A stretch of DNA of 64,000 bases from JACVRN01 sp963715565 (GTDB taxonomy: Bacteria; Acidobacteriota; Blastocatellia; Pyrinomonadales; Pyrinomonadaceae), in assembly GCA_963715565.1 (NCBI GenBank), contig OY970256.1:1116001-1180000 (forward strand). Direction: 5' to 3'. The position numbers and the translations under genes are program-made. Positions 1 through 8,393 of the stretch are shown here, in pieces. Below the pieces are notes generated by a model. It did not search any database, was not told the DNA's origin, and saw nothing but the letters and a program-made list of their open reading frames with translations. Positions within the stretch are counted from its first letter, which is position 1, and each line of letters opens with the position of its first letter.

Positions 1-161
1 TGGTGGAGTTTCACGCCAATCTTCAGCGGCAACGTCGGCAGCCGCCAGTCATCGGGAAGGCTCAAGCGCTGCGTCAGGCAATGCTCACCCTGCTCAGGAG
101 TGAAGAGTATGAGCTGCCCTATTACTGGGCTCCCTTTGTTCTAATCGGCAACGGGTTTTAG
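1..161 (+). CDS. CHAT-domain protein, C-terminal fragment
   Basis: Reading from base 3, an open frame runs into the window from the left and stops at TAG 159-161. The 52 visible residues have the typical end of a CHAT (caspase-like) domain: a helix with Q-A-L-R-Q-A-M, then P-Y-Y-W-A-P-F-V-L-I-G-N-G-F at the extreme C-terminus. CHAT domains are cysteine-protease-like modules, often fused behind TPRs in Acidobacteriota and Cyanobacteria. The catalytic His/Cys lie upstream of the window, so activity cannot be judged. The gene converges on the anti-sigma gene across a 74-base gap filled by a hairpin. The family call rests on the C-terminal signature only. Confidence 0.72.
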   Translation, partial: VEFHANLQRQRRQPPVIGKAQALRQAMLTLLRSEEYELPYYWAPFVLIGNGF

Positions 162-170
162 TAAAAGCCG

Positions 171-238
171 TGACAGGTGACAGGTAACAGGAGCGGAACA
201 AGTTTTTCATCTTGTCTCCTGTTACCTGTCACCTGTTA
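171..238. terminator. Long inverted repeat between convergent genes
   Basis: Two 23-nt arms (171-193 and 216-238) pair with one mismatch around a 22-nt AT-rich loop. The arms are themselves built from a short tandem motif, TGACAGG repeated with TAACAGG. The right arm reaches the TAA stop of the minus-strand gene. The position between converging genes fits a bidirectional terminator. The internal repetitiveness also fits a dispersed palindromic repeat that was recruited there. Confidence 0.6.
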
Positions 239-1702
239 CCGTTTACGCAGTTGCTCTTGCCGCAACGTACCTGCGCCCTCAACGGGTAGTTTCTGCTGTG
301 CGGCGCGCCACGCTTGCAGGCTCGCCAGTAGTTTTCTGGCGACCGTCGAGGTGGGATTATCTTTGACCAGTGCTTGCAGCTCCGTCTCGGCATCGTCCAG
401 CAATCCTCGTCGCGCATAGAGCACGCCCAGCACGAGGTGCGAATCGGCATATCTACGGCGGGCGCGCATGAGAGCCTGCGATTGCTCCTGTTCCAGTACT
501 TTGAATCTTGCTTCCGGCGCTGTCGGCGATGGCAGCACTACTTCACGACCGTCTTTAAGTGCGATGACTTGCCAGCGATAAATCGCGCCGCGTTGGAGTG
601 CGCGCGGCGGACTCCACACGGTAGTCGTCAGCGACTCGCTACGCGCGACCTCGTCGAGTTGAGAGTCGAAGACGGACACGACGTAACCGGACGCTCCATC
701 CAATGGCTTCCAGGTGAACGTTGGACGGTCGCTCTGGACAACTGTGCCGACGGGTCGCTGAAGGGCAAATGATGAACCGTCGCCGGGGATATCCAGTTGC
801 GTGCTCGACCCGCGAATCAGCCGGTCGAGGGCGGGCGGCTTCTCAAGACGCTCAGACCGGAGCGCCACGGTGACGAGCCGTTGCACGCCGGGCTCGCTGG
901 CCGCGACACCGTTAATCTGGCCGCGAGAGTCCATGGTCACCACACGCTCGCCGTCCTTGAGGGTAACTACAATCTGTGATGTGGGAGTCGGTCCAGCTTC
1001 GCCACGCTTGCTCGTAGATTGTTTCTCAGGTTGAGTGGACGGACTCACACGGTTTATATCCGAAGGCTTGTCCGGCGGCCCGCCCTCTTTCACCTGCGGC
1101 GGAGCGGATGGCGATGGGAGGGCTGGCAAGTTTTGAGGTGTGGCCTCGCTACTTGTTTGAGGCGCTTGAGCTATTTCCGCTTTGTCTTGACGAGAGACTT
1201 TAGGACGAAGCAGTAAAAGCGCTGCTATGAATATAAGGATTATAACTGCTGCCGCCGCTGCCGCATGAATCGGAGTCGGACGTATCCCCCACTTCCACCA
1301 CGCGAGGTATTGTTCGCTTCGTGTGAGCTTCCGGGCGGTCTCATGCTCTCTGGCCGTGATGGTGGATTTGAAGTCGCGCAGGTCGTGGACTTCAGCCGCA
1401 CACACAGCGCAGGCCTCCAGGTGGCTCTCGACAATCTCGCGGTCTATCTCGTGCAGCTCGTCGTCTACATAACCGGATAGTTGTTGATAGAGCAGGTGAT
1501 CGTCTTCCGCGTCCGCCTGTTGAAGCTCCCTCTTAAAAGCCCCGAACGCGAGCGCGACCTGTCCCGAAGCGCCGAGCCTCGTGCGGCACATCTCACACGC
1601 GGCAAGATGTTGATGGGCCGTGCGCAACCCTTCCGGCGACAACTTTCTTCGGCGGAAGGACTCTATTTGTTGCTCTGTGAGATGCTCTGTCATGAATGTC
1701 AT
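236..1702 (-). CDS. Anti-sigma factor-like membrane protein with two zinc fingers and a TPR-like tail
   Basis: The 488-residue protein begins with two H-x3-C-x2-C zinc-finger motifs typical of anti-sigma factors (H32/C36/C39 and H94/C98/C101). A single membrane segment follows at about 145-166, then a Pro/Ser-rich linker. Next come a beta-sandwich of fibronectin-III type around 310-400 (Y-x-W-x-V-x-A-L-x-D-G-x-E) and a short TPR-like helical pair at the end. The N-terminus should be cytoplasmic and bind the sigma factor encoded just upstream; the C-terminal part would face the periplasm. The ATG overlaps the stop of the sigma gene (ATGA), so the two are translationally coupled. A second in-frame ATG lies three codons downstream and could be the real start. 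Two zinc fingers in tandem are unusual. Confidence 0.8.
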   Translation of the reverse strand: MTFMTEHLTEQQIESFRRRKLSPEGLRTAHQHLAACEMCRTRLGASGQVALAFGAFKRELQQADAEDDHLLYQQLSGYVDDELHEIDREIVESHLEACAVCAAEVHDLRDFKSTITAREHETARKLTRSEQYLAWWKWGIRPTPIHAAAAAAVIILIFIAALLLLRPKVSRQDKAEIAQAPQTSSEATPQNLPALPSPSAPPQVKEGGPPDKPSDINRVSPSTQPEKQSTSKRGEAGPTPTSQIVVTLKDGERVVTMDSRGQINGVAASEPGVQRLVTVALRSERLEKPPALDRLIRGSSTQLDIPGDGSSFALQRPVGTVVQSDRPTFTWKPLDGASGYVVSVFDSQLDEVARSESLTTTVWSPPRALQRGAIYRWQVIALKDGREVVLPSPTAPEARFKVLEQEQSQALMRARRRYADSHLVLGVLYARRGLLDDAETELQALVKDNPTSTVARKLLASLQAWRAAQQKLPVEGAGTLRQEQLRKR

Positions 1703-2781
1703 CTCTCATCAAACGATTTCATACGCCGCAGAAGGCGTGCGCGCGCAGCCTTGCGCAAATTAATCACCTGCTGGCGCGTGACGCCGAGCTGTCTGGCAAT
1801 CACGTTATCGTCTAAGGGCAAGTCATACCACAATTTTGCCATTTGCTCTTCCGTCATTTCCAGGGCTTGCGCGATTGCTCCCATGCTTGCGATGTCAATC
1901 AGCGGCAGTAAGGCAAGCACTCCTGCGCCTTGCTCGTCGCGCAGGTTAAGCAGTAAAGCGGCGCGCTGTCTGGGAGGCAATTGAAGAATCTCGCTCCACA
2001 GCCGTTGAAGATAGAAGCGCTGGTCGAGGCTAATATCAGCGCTCGCGCGCGTGTCCGCGGGATCGTTATAGGTCTTGCCGGTCTCTTCTTCGTCGAGCGC
2101 AGTGGATTCTGTAGGCTCTCTGATTCCCAACATTTCGCTGATGACATTGACCAGCTCGTCCAGCTCGACAGGATGGCCCGCCGCGTTGAAGACCGAGATG
2201 CTCGTCCCGGTTAGCTCGTTCCCTTCACTTTGGCCAGACGGCAGCCGCAGTTTCTCAGATGACAGCAAGTGTGCGCGTAGCTGCCCGCGATGCCGAACGC
2301 CGACCGCCTGCTTTGCCCTGTCGTGTTGCCACGCCGCGAGCCCGCACAGCCATTCCCCTTCCGCGTTCTCCCACAGCGCGAAAGACGGATGGTGAGAGAA
2401 GAGATACCGCAGCCTGTTTTTTAATCGCCACCGCTCTGGATGCTTCCGGCGCAGGTAGGCATTGTAGGCGGAATAGGTCTTGATAGCGACATAGCCGCGA
2501 AAGTTATGGATTGAAGCGGCGGCGGGTTGTCGTTTGAGACGGTCCAGGTGGGCCAGCAACAGGGCATGAACATCACCGGCAATCTCCAAAGCGTTTTGAT
2601 TATCGTAACTCCCGTCGGCTACTGTTAAGGAGACTCCCAGCTTGCGTTTGAGGATGCCCTTAATGACCGGGTCGGCATACTCATAAACCAGCCGCGCGAG
2701 CAGGTTCTCCGACTCTGACTCATTTCGCGCTTGCAAAAAAGGAAGGAGGATTTTATCAATATTCTGTACCACCAACCTCAC
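1699..2781 (-). CDS. Sigma-70-like regulator (divergent)
   Basis: The 360-residue protein has an N-terminal helical part with region-2 flavour (F-R-G-Y-V-A-I-K-T-Y-S-A-Y-N, then K-N-R-L-R-Y-L) and a C-terminal region-4 helix-turn-helix. The latter reads L-P-P-R-Q-R-A-A-L-L-L-N-L-R-D, then V-I-A-R-Q-L-G-V-T-R-Q-Q-V-I-N-L-R-K-A. A long acidic linker separates them. The protein is larger than normal ECF sigma factors (about 180-220 residues) and region 2 is hard to align by eye, so it is a divergent member. The frame opens with GTG. The best Shine-Dalgarno-like sequence (AGGTGAGG) covers this codon, so a GTG a few codons further in may be the real start. Coupling to the zinc-finger membrane protein supports a sigma/anti-sigma module. 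Confidence 0.75.
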   Translation of the reverse strand: MRLVVQNIDKILLPFLQARNESESENLLARLVYEYADPVIKGILKRKLGVSLTVADGSYDNQNALEIAGDVHALLLAHLDRLKRQPAAASIHNFRGYVAIKTYSAYNAYLRRKHPERWRLKNRLRYLFSHHPSFALWENAEGEWLCGLAAWQHDRAKQAVGVRHRGQLRAHLLSSEKLRLPSGQSEGNELTGTSISVFNAAGHPVELDELVNVISEMLGIREPTESTALDEEETGKTYNDPADTRASADISLDQRFYLQRLWSEILQLPPRQRAALLLNLRDEQGAGVLALLPLIDIASMGAIAQALEMTEEQMAKLWYDLPLDDNVIARQLGVTRQQVINLRKAARARLLRRMKSFDER

Positions 2782-3140
2782 CTGCCAATGACCCGTATCG
2801 GGAGTGAATCACCTTTCGTGCCGCTCTGACTCGCGCCGGGCATAAAGCATTCAAGATAAGTCAACAAGATGACGATGAAAGGAATGCTACAAGAGGCGTC
2901 CGCGTTGAACGAGGTGTGAGATAGCAGCATTTGCAGACTTTACCGTCAAACAGGCCGCGCGTCTCTTCTCGCTTCCGGCAATATACTGCGGTTCGAGATT
3001 TTTATCAGCCTTGAAAGCAGATTAACCAATCCTCTGTTTTGGATAATAGATACTATTTCCTTAATCACAAGCAACGAAAAGAAGGGGCAGCTTCTTCAAC
3101 GAAGCTGCCCCTTCTTTTCGTGCAACTGCTCCTGAAACTG
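2782..3140. other. Gene-free region upstream of the sigma gene
   Basis: This 359-base stretch holds the hairpin terminator at 3074-3121 and otherwise no supported gene. No good -35/-10 pair for the minus-strand sigma gene could be picked out. A self-regulated promoter that does not match the housekeeping consensus would be expected for such a gene, so that absence is not informative. Confidence 0.5.
3074..3121 (-). terminator. Rho-independent terminator of the FG-GAP gene
   Basis: Perfect 21-bp arms (3074-3094 and 3101-3121) enclose a 6-nt loop. On the minus strand the 3' arm ends in a T-rich run (CTTCTTTTCGT) and continues TGCTTGTGATT. The stem sits 20 bases beyond the stop codon of the FG-GAP gene. 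Confidence 0.85.
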
Positions 3141-4358
3141 TTACCAGAAAATCGGCGTCAGGTATTTCGCCGGAACTGGGAACTCATTATCAAAATTAAT
3201 TGCGGTGTGGCCGCCCGAGCTGAATAAAATCCACCACGTTCCGGTGGAGTTAGGACGTTGAATAGCGACATCCGCGAGACCATCGCCATCATAATCGCCC
3301 GGCACAGTCCTGTCACCGACCAAACCCCATTGAGCGCCATAGAACGTGCCATCCGGTCGGCGTATGTACCAGATAGTATCACTCGGACGAAAGACCGCGA
3401 TGTCGGTTCGGCCATCACCATTGTAATCAGCCTGCACGGGCCAGTCACTGGTGACACCGAACTGCACAGTGGTCTCGGTGTTGGTAGTGCTATTGAGGAT
3501 GCGCCAGACGCCGCTCGAACCGGGATGAAAGACCGCAACGTCTGCTTTGTCGTCGCCATCGTAATCACCCGGCACGACACGGTCACCCGTCTCACCAAAC
3601 TGCACGGCGGTCAGGCCGTTGTCACTGCTTCTGAGGATGTACCACGTAGCAGTCCCCGGACGAAAAACTGCGATGTCTGTTTTAGCGTCGCCGTCGTAAT
3701 CGCGTGCGACCGGAATATCGCCCGTGAGCCCGAACGGCACACCATAAAATGACCCGCTCGTGTCGGTCGCAATGTACCAGGTGGCATTGCCGGGACGAAA
3801 CACGGCGTAGTCGGTTTTGCCGTCGGCGTTATAATCGCCGGGCGTAGGGATGTCTGCGCTTTGTCCGAAGAAGAAAGAGACTAGCTGTCCGTTCGAGCTG
3901 TTAAGCACGCGCCACTCCCCTGAGCCACGGTTGAAGACTGAAACATCCGTCTTGCAATCGCCGTCGAAGTTGGCGCGATTGTCGCGCGGATAGCGTGTGA
4001 AGTTAGCGTTATTGGTAGTGCCGGTTACACGTTGTTGGGGGCTGAAGAAATAGCCCTGCGGAGGGACGGGTGTGACGGTATAGAGGCCAAGCTCCAACTG
4101 TGCGAAAAACACACCCAGAGAGTTTGTCACGACCTCCGCGCTGCCAAAGTCACCATCGATGTTCACGGTGACGCCGGGCAACGGCACTCCGGCACAAGTT
4201 CTAATCGTCCCTCTTATTCTGGTAGTTGGCTCAGGAGGGTCAGGCGGCACAGGGTCCTGAGCATTAGCGGTCAGCGACGAAGCCATCAACAAGATGGCCG
4301 TCACCAACAAAATTTTGAGCCGGCTTTGAGCCGGGTATTTATTTGTCTTCTCGTTCAT
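3141..4358 (-). CDS. Secreted FG-GAP/VCBS repeat protein with N-terminal carboxypeptidase-regulatory-like domain
   Basis: The 405-residue protein starts with a clear signal peptide: K-rich n-region, hydrophobic core, cleavage after A-N-A. A Pro-rich linker follows, then a small Ig-like carboxypeptidase-regulatory domain at about 47-115 (G-x-P-L-P-G-V-T-V-N). Six FG-GAP/VCBS-type repeats then carry the calcium-binding core D-Y-D-G-D-x-K-T-D-I-A-V-F-R-P, each followed by W-Y-I-L. The repeats should form an integrin-like propeller outside the cell. A strong Shine-Dalgarno sequence (GAGGAG) precedes the ATG. Such proteins are abundant in Acidobacteriota; no specific ligand can be inferred. Confidence 0.88.
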   Translation of the reverse strand: MNEKTNKYPAQSRLKILLVTAILLMASSLTANAQDPVPPDPPEPTTRIRGTIRTCAGVPLPGVTVNIDGDFGSAEVVTNSLGVFFAQLELGLYTVTPVPPQGYFFSPQQRVTGTTNNANFTRYPRDNRANFDGDCKTDVSVFNRGSGEWRVLNSSNGQLVSFFFGQSADIPTPGDYNADGKTDYAVFRPGNATWYIATDTSGSFYGVPFGLTGDIPVARDYDGDAKTDIAVFRPGTATWYILRSSDNGLTAVQFGETGDRVVPGDYDGDDKADVAVFHPGSSGVWRILNSTTNTETTVQFGVTSDWPVQADYNGDGRTDIAVFRPSDTIWYIRRPDGTFYGAQWGLVGDRTVPGDYDGDGLADVAIQRPNSTGTWWILFSSGGHTAINFDNEFPVPAKYLTPIFW

Positions 4359-4455
4359 CGCATTTTCTCCTCAGTATCTTGTTTGATTTTTCCTCATGAC
4401 ATCAGGCGGCTCGGATGTCCTTTACGAGAAAGTGATTTAGTCCGGGTAAACAAAC

Positions 4456-4495
4456 GCGCCCTGACCGAAAGCCTATCGAGCTTCGATCAGGGCGC
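4456..4495 (-). terminator. Hairpin with T-rich flank on the minus strand
   Basis: The arms 4456-4472 and 4480-4495 pair with one mismatch and one bulge over a GC-rich base (GCGCCCTGA). On the minus strand the 3' arm is followed by GTTTGTTTACC, a weak U-tract. It lies upstream of the FG-GAP gene, so it would end a separate transcript arriving from the right. Confidence 0.55.
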
Positions 4496-4755
4496 ACGTA
4501 GAAGAGTTGAACTGTAGTGGCGCCGGATGAGTACTGCTGCCGACAACACCGGAGAGCTGAGTTGAGCCTGCGTGCGGGTCGTCGGCGCGCTGTAAATTCG
4601 AGACAGCTCCGCAGAACGTAAAACGAGATTGCGCATCACAGGAAGCACGAGGCTCAATCCTCTATTGTGCCTGCGCCGCCCGCTGCGCTAAGATGCGGGT
4701 CGTCGAACCGGAGCATCTTCAGCGCATACGTGCGGCGGAAGTTGTTTCGAGACAA

Positions 4756-4793
4756 AGCGCCCGGACGTTACCTGCAAGTAATGTCCGGGCGCT
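4756..4793. terminator. GC-rich hairpin with T-tracts on both sides
   Basis: Sixteen-base arms (4756-4771 and 4778-4793), AGCGCCCGGAC paired with GTCCGGGCGCT, have one G-T-type mismatch around a 6-nt loop. On the plus strand GTTTTCT follows; on the minus strand TTTGTCTC follows. No gene directly upstream on the plus strand explains it. Confidence 0.55.
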
Positions 4794-4985
4794 GTTTTCT
4801 ACTACGACTGGAGAGCCGGGTCAGGGCGGCAGCCGCACACATCATCTGGACGCACGGCGTACGGCTGCGTGCCACGGTCATAACGATTTCACCTGAACGA
4901 CTGAACGATTTTTCTTCGCTAAGCATGTTCGTTTAATACGACTTTCCAGATTAATGAAAAGCGGTGTTCGCATGACCCACATCAT
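4768..4985 (-). other. Two short overlapping frames, possible small peptides
   Basis: On the minus strand a frame starts at ATG 4985-4983 (in-frame ATGs also at 4982 and 4973) and ends in TGA 4880-4878, giving up to 35 residues rich in Lys/Arg. It overlaps, as ATGA, a second frame of 37 residues (4881 down to 4768). The second frame ends inside the 4756-4793 hairpin. The only ribosome-binding-like sequence (AGGGGG) sits too close to the first ATG. The ATGA coupling and the promoter 45 bases upstream are the only arguments that these are real. Confidence 0.15.
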
Positions 4986-5028
4986 CCCCCTGACTGCCTT
5001 GATGATGCGCCCTGCTGTTGTGCCCGTG

Positions 5029-5056
5029 ACTATACACTATTTCAATCTAATGTCAA
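5029..5056 (-). promoter_or_regulatory. Sigma-70-like promoter, minus strand
   Basis: On the minus strand TTGACA (5056-5051), a 16-base spacer and TATAGT (5034-5029) give a near-consensus promoter with a start expected near 5022. The nearest annotated minus-strand gene begins 660 bases downstream, beyond two hairpins, so this promoter may serve an unannotated short transcript. Confidence 0.5.
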
Positions 5057-5165
5057 CGGAAATTATTGAAATGGCGGCTTTTAAGCTGTACTACAACTTT
5101 TTTGTAAACCTTGGCGGAAAAGTCCAACCAGCTCCGAAAGGATTATCCAACAGGTCGTCAGGGCT

Positions 5166-6950
5166 TTAGCGTCGCGGCTTGCGTATGATGCTGCGCTTGC
5201 GTGCGATGGGTGGGGTCCGGGCGGCGAGCAATTCCGGGTAGCGGCTCTTAATAATTGAGGTCAGTCGTTCGTTGTGCTCAAGCCCGAGCAGCCTCGCAGC
5301 GACAGATATCTTGCCGTCGGCGGCTTTGAGCGCGAGTTCTATAAAGCGCTTCTCGGGCTGGCGCAGCTCATCCTTGAGAGAGAATCCTGCCCATGGTTGC
5401 GCGAAGTTGCCGCGCGGTGTGAGATCCCTTATAGCAACTACATCTACATCGTCAGCCGAGATGACCGTGTCGGACGGTGCAGCGGCAACGGATTGCTCTA
5501 TCAATTCACCGAGGACACTCACGCCATCGGCCAGAAACAGGCGGCTCATAGCTTCCACCGCTTCGGGCGTAAAGACGACCTGCTTCTCATGACGCCGCAG
5601 CGCATCTAGAATAAGTTTTTCTACCGCCGACAGTCCCGCTGCATGACCGTCATTTGCAGTTTTGATTTGTTTGGCTGCGCGAGCGTGCGGCTCACGGGTT
5701 GCTGACAGGACGTCAAGCGCATGACGCGCTACGCGGCGCAGGCGCGCGAGTATTTCCGGAGATTGCGAGTGCGCCAGCAAGCGGTCTGCGCGCGCGTATG
5801 CGTCACGCAATTCGCTTGCGCCAAGAAAGCCGCTCAGCTCCTCGCACATCGTTAGCACGGCAAGTCCGGCGACCTCTACGCTTCCAGCCTGTTCGGCCAT
5901 TGGGGCGGCTCGCTCAAACTCGGCGTGCGCCTCGCTCGTGTGCCCGAGTCGCGCCAGCGACATTCCAAGCGTGGTCAGAGCTTCGGCCAGCAGGTTGGGA
6001 GCATTAGCGCGTTCGAACACCTCGGACGCATGGTTCGCCACCTCCTTGGCCTCCTCGGCGCGTCCCTGTTCAAGCAGGACACGCGCGCGCGTCTCGTCAA
6101 CCTGTGCCGCGTAGACGTTGTCTCCCAGATTGATGAACAGATGCCGTGCGCGGTCCAGATGTTCGTGCGCCTCCTCGAACCTGCCTAACGAGTGGAGCAG
6201 CAGTCCCAGATTATTCTCGACGTGCGCGTGATAGCGCGTGTGGCGTGCCTGCTCGAAATGAAAACTGGCGGCGGTGAATTCGACGATGGCGCTGTCAAAG
6301 TAGTCTGCGCGGTTCTGCGCCGAGCCTAGGCTCTGTAGAGCGTGGGCCAGATGATTATGGTAGCTTCCTTTGAGCGAATGGTTCTCGCTCGCCTCGAAGA
6401 TCGGAGCAGCATCCTTGAGAATTTTAAGCGAGTCGTTGAACTTGGTGGCGGCTCCTTCAACTATCGCCAGCCGGAGCAGTGCGACCGCCCTCGCTTCTTC
6501 GTTACCGCCGAGCCGCTTTAGAGTCTCTTGCAGGAGCACGCGTGCTTCGTCGAGCGCGCCTTCCAGAAAGTAACATAACGCCAACTCGACGCGCGCTTCG
6601 TTCGCCCTGCCCGCGAGGCCCGCCTCTTCAAACAAAGGGAAGCTCTGGCTGATGATGTCCTTGGCAATCTCGCGCGCTCCGGCGGCTTCGGCCTTGCTGC
6701 CGAGCCACGCGGCCAGCACTCCGGCGCGCAGCAAAACCTCTGCCGCCGCCGTTGCTTCAAGCCCCGCGACATCCGGGCTTTCATTGATATTGGACCAGAA
6801 CGGGCGCAGCAGTTCGCGCGCAGTTTCATACTCGCCGGAGTCTTCCAGCTTCCGCGCTAAACGGCAACGCAGCAGCGCACGCTCACTGAGAGTCAGCGTC
6901 TCTTCGTCTGCCAGCTCGGGCGCTGTGAATATGCGATGCGTGTGATTCAT
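5166..6950 (-). CDS. TPR protein with C-terminal Fis-type DNA-binding domain
   Basis: The 594-residue protein is made of helical TPR-like repeats over about residues 20-400; the signature N-L-G-x-L-L-x-x-L-G-x-x-x-E-A recurs. The last 120 residues resemble the tail of NtrC-family activators: F-T-P-E-A-V-E-A-M, a linker, then P-E-K-R-F-I-E-L-A-L-K-A-A-D-G-K and A-A-R-L-L-G-L-E-H, matching the Fis helix-turn-helix. The central AAA+ ATPase is missing, so it should not open sigma-54 promoters by itself. A TPR sensor driving a Fis domain is the likely role. No clear Shine-Dalgarno precedes the ATG. A possible -10 (TATACT, 6985-6980) lies between the neighbouring terminator and the start. Confidence 0.78.
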   Translation of the reverse strand: MNHTHRIFTAPELADEETLTLSERALLRCRLARKLEDSGEYETARELLRPFWSNINESPDVAGLEATAAAEVLLRAGVLAAWLGSKAEAAGAREIAKDIISQSFPLFEEAGLAGRANEARVELALCYFLEGALDEARVLLQETLKRLGGNEEARAVALLRLAIVEGAATKFNDSLKILKDAAPIFEASENHSLKGSYHNHLAHALQSLGSAQNRADYFDSAIVEFTAASFHFEQARHTRYHAHVENNLGLLLHSLGRFEEAHEHLDRARHLFINLGDNVYAAQVDETRARVLLEQGRAEEAKEVANHASEVFERANAPNLLAEALTTLGMSLARLGHTSEAHAEFERAAPMAEQAGSVEVAGLAVLTMCEELSGFLGASELRDAYARADRLLAHSQSPEILARLRRVARHALDVLSATREPHARAAKQIKTANDGHAAGLSAVEKLILDALRRHEKQVVFTPEAVEAMSRLFLADGVSVLGELIEQSVAAAPSDTVISADDVDVVAIRDLTPRGNFAQPWAGFSLKDELRQPEKRFIELALKAADGKISVAARLLGLEHNERLTSIIKSRYPELLAARTPPIARKRSIIRKPRR

Positions 6951-6991
6951 CTACTGTTTCAGACTGCTTGATAGAAGGCAGTATAAAAAAC

Positions 6992-7031
6992 GGGCGGTGT
7001 GGACGCAACGCGCGTTGCGTCCACACCGCCC
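6992..7031 (-). terminator. Rho-independent terminator of the TolB-like gene
   Basis: A perfect 40-base palindrome with 20-nt arms meeting at 7011/7012 is followed on the minus strand by GTTTTTTATACTG. This is a textbook terminator 28 bases beyond the stop of the TolB-like gene. Confidence 0.9.
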
Positions 7032-7059
7032 AAAGCGCATGCGAGCGGTTATACGCATC

Positions 7060-8103
7060 CTATCTGGGGCTTGACTGTGACCACGACGGCGATGATTTCT
7101 GCGTCGCGTCCGAAGTTAGCTTCGTCGGCCTCGCGCCCCCAGTGGCTACATAAATCTGCCCGCCACCCTTGCCATTGATAACCAGAGCGAGGCTCGTACC
7201 GTCGGGCGACCATGCGGGCTCTATGCCGCCTTCGGTTCCCTCCAGCAGAGTCTGGTCTGTGCCATCCGGGCTCATAACATAAACGCCTGCCGTCGATTCG
7301 TCTGGGACTCCGGGGGGACGCGGCGTTGGCATAAAGCCGCAGAGGAAAGCACCATGAAGCAGGTTCGCCGCATAAGCAATCTGCTTCCCGTCAGGCGACC
7401 ACGCCGGTTCGGCTTCCGCTGACCCGATGTTCTTTGTAAGCTGTTCAATGTTCTCTCCGTCCAAACCCATCGTATAAATCTCGTAGTCGTCATCGCGGGC
7501 ACTGCTGAAAGCAATCCGCGTCCCGTCTGGTGACCATGCGGGGTCTGTGCCTCCCAGACCTTTCGTCAGATTTACTTCTATACCACTGGCGAGATAGAGG
7601 ACGTAAATCTCCTGTCCGCACGAAGTGATATTGGCATAGCCGCCAGAGGTCGTGTCGTAACCGCGTACAAAGGCGAGCATTGTTCCATCGGGTGACCATG
7701 CGGGCTCACCCAGAGCCACGTGGCTATAGGCCAGGAGTTGCAGGTGGCTGCCGTCAGTGCCCATGACATACAGGGATTTGTCGTCGCGTATGAAGGCAAG
7801 ACGATTACCATCGGGCGAGAGTGCTGGATAGCGAAACGTGCCGGGAAGACCGTCGGTGAGAAGCCTGACATCGCTCCCGTCCGCGTTCATAACATATATT
7901 TGATCGTCGGCAGAAAATGCTATCAAACTGTCGCTCGAAACTTGTGCTGCGGACACCGGCGCGGGCGCGCTCCGCAGTGTGCCATTCTTTTCATGATTGC
8001 TGTCTATGCGCCCACGAGGCGTCACATTAACGCCACTAAGTAAGAGCATGGTAAGAAGCAGTGCTCTGATTATTTTAGTGGCGACCGTTCTCCTATTCAT
8101 CAT
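7060..8103 (-). CDS. Secreted TolB-like PD40 beta-propeller protein
   Basis: The 347-residue protein opens with a signal-peptide-like segment (R-R-T, then A-L-L-L-T-M-L-L-L-S-G). Six or so PD40/WD40-like blades follow, each with the TolB hallmark P-A-W-S-P-D-G-T-x-I-A-F and I-Y-V-M-x-x-D-G. It is a stand-alone propeller of the kind that is common in Acidobacteriota. True TolB belongs to the Tol-Pal operon and carries an N-terminal alpha/beta domain, which this protein lacks, so it is not tolB itself. GGAGGA lies upstream of two consecutive ATG codons; the first was used. Confidence 0.82.
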   Translation of the reverse strand: MMNRRTVATKIIRALLLTMLLLSGVNVTPRGRIDSNHEKNGTLRSAPAPVSAAQVSSDSLIAFSADDQIYVMNADGSDVRLLTDGLPGTFRYPALSPDGNRLAFIRDDKSLYVMGTDGSHLQLLAYSHVALGEPAWSPDGTMLAFVRGYDTTSGGYANITSCGQEIYVLYLASGIEVNLTKGLGGTDPAWSPDGTRIAFSSARDDDYEIYTMGLDGENIEQLTKNIGSAEAEPAWSPDGKQIAYAANLLHGAFLCGFMPTPRPPGVPDESTAGVYVMSPDGTDQTLLEGTEGGIEPAWSPDGTSLALVINGKGGGQIYVATGGARPTKLTSDATQKSSPSWSQSSPR

Positions 8104-8198
8104 CCATTCTTCCTCCGTTGGTGAGATAGCATCACGCTGGCCGACCCTCTAATGCCCCGGATAGAGACAGGCATCTACGCGTTGCAAACCATTCCCGC

Positions 8199-8226
8199 AT
8201 CATACGCACGAACCGTACAATGTCAA
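8199..8226 (-). promoter_or_regulatory. Promoter of the TolB-like gene
   Basis: On the minus strand TTGACA (8226-8221), a 16-base spacer and TATGAT (8204-8199) form a near-consensus promoter. The expected start near 8192 gives a leader of about 90 bases before the TolB-like ATG. Confidence 0.6.
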
Positions 8227-8393
8227 GTTAAATGTTAATATTGCTGGCGATACCTAAGCCTACAAATACCTTGTAAGCAATTCCCGGACGGAAATTTATC
8301 TTTGTGAGGTCGAGCGTATCCTATGGGCATCGCTCTGTTTGATACAGGTGAGCGGGAGTTTTGAAATCCGGAAGCGGATTCGCATCGAAGCAT

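Larger units (their letters stand above)
4359..5165. other. 807-base intergenic region with two hairpins and a minus-strand promoter candidate
   Basis: No long frame on either strand is convincing. Visible elements are a minus-strand promoter at 5029-5056, hairpins at 4456-4495 and 4756-4793, and two short overlapping minus-strand frames at 4768-4985. The sequence GCGGGTCGTCG also occurs twice (near 4574 and 4694). It could hold a small RNA, a small-peptide operon or a long leader of the FG-GAP gene. Confidence 0.5.

Noticed and set aside
4501..4760. tRNA, RNase P RNA or tmRNA in the intergenic region
   Set aside because: No T-loop, no P4-type core and no tag frame could be found on either strand.
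7060..8103. Assignment as tolB
   Set aside because: The N-terminal alpha/beta domain and Tol-Pal neighbours are missing; only the propeller is present.
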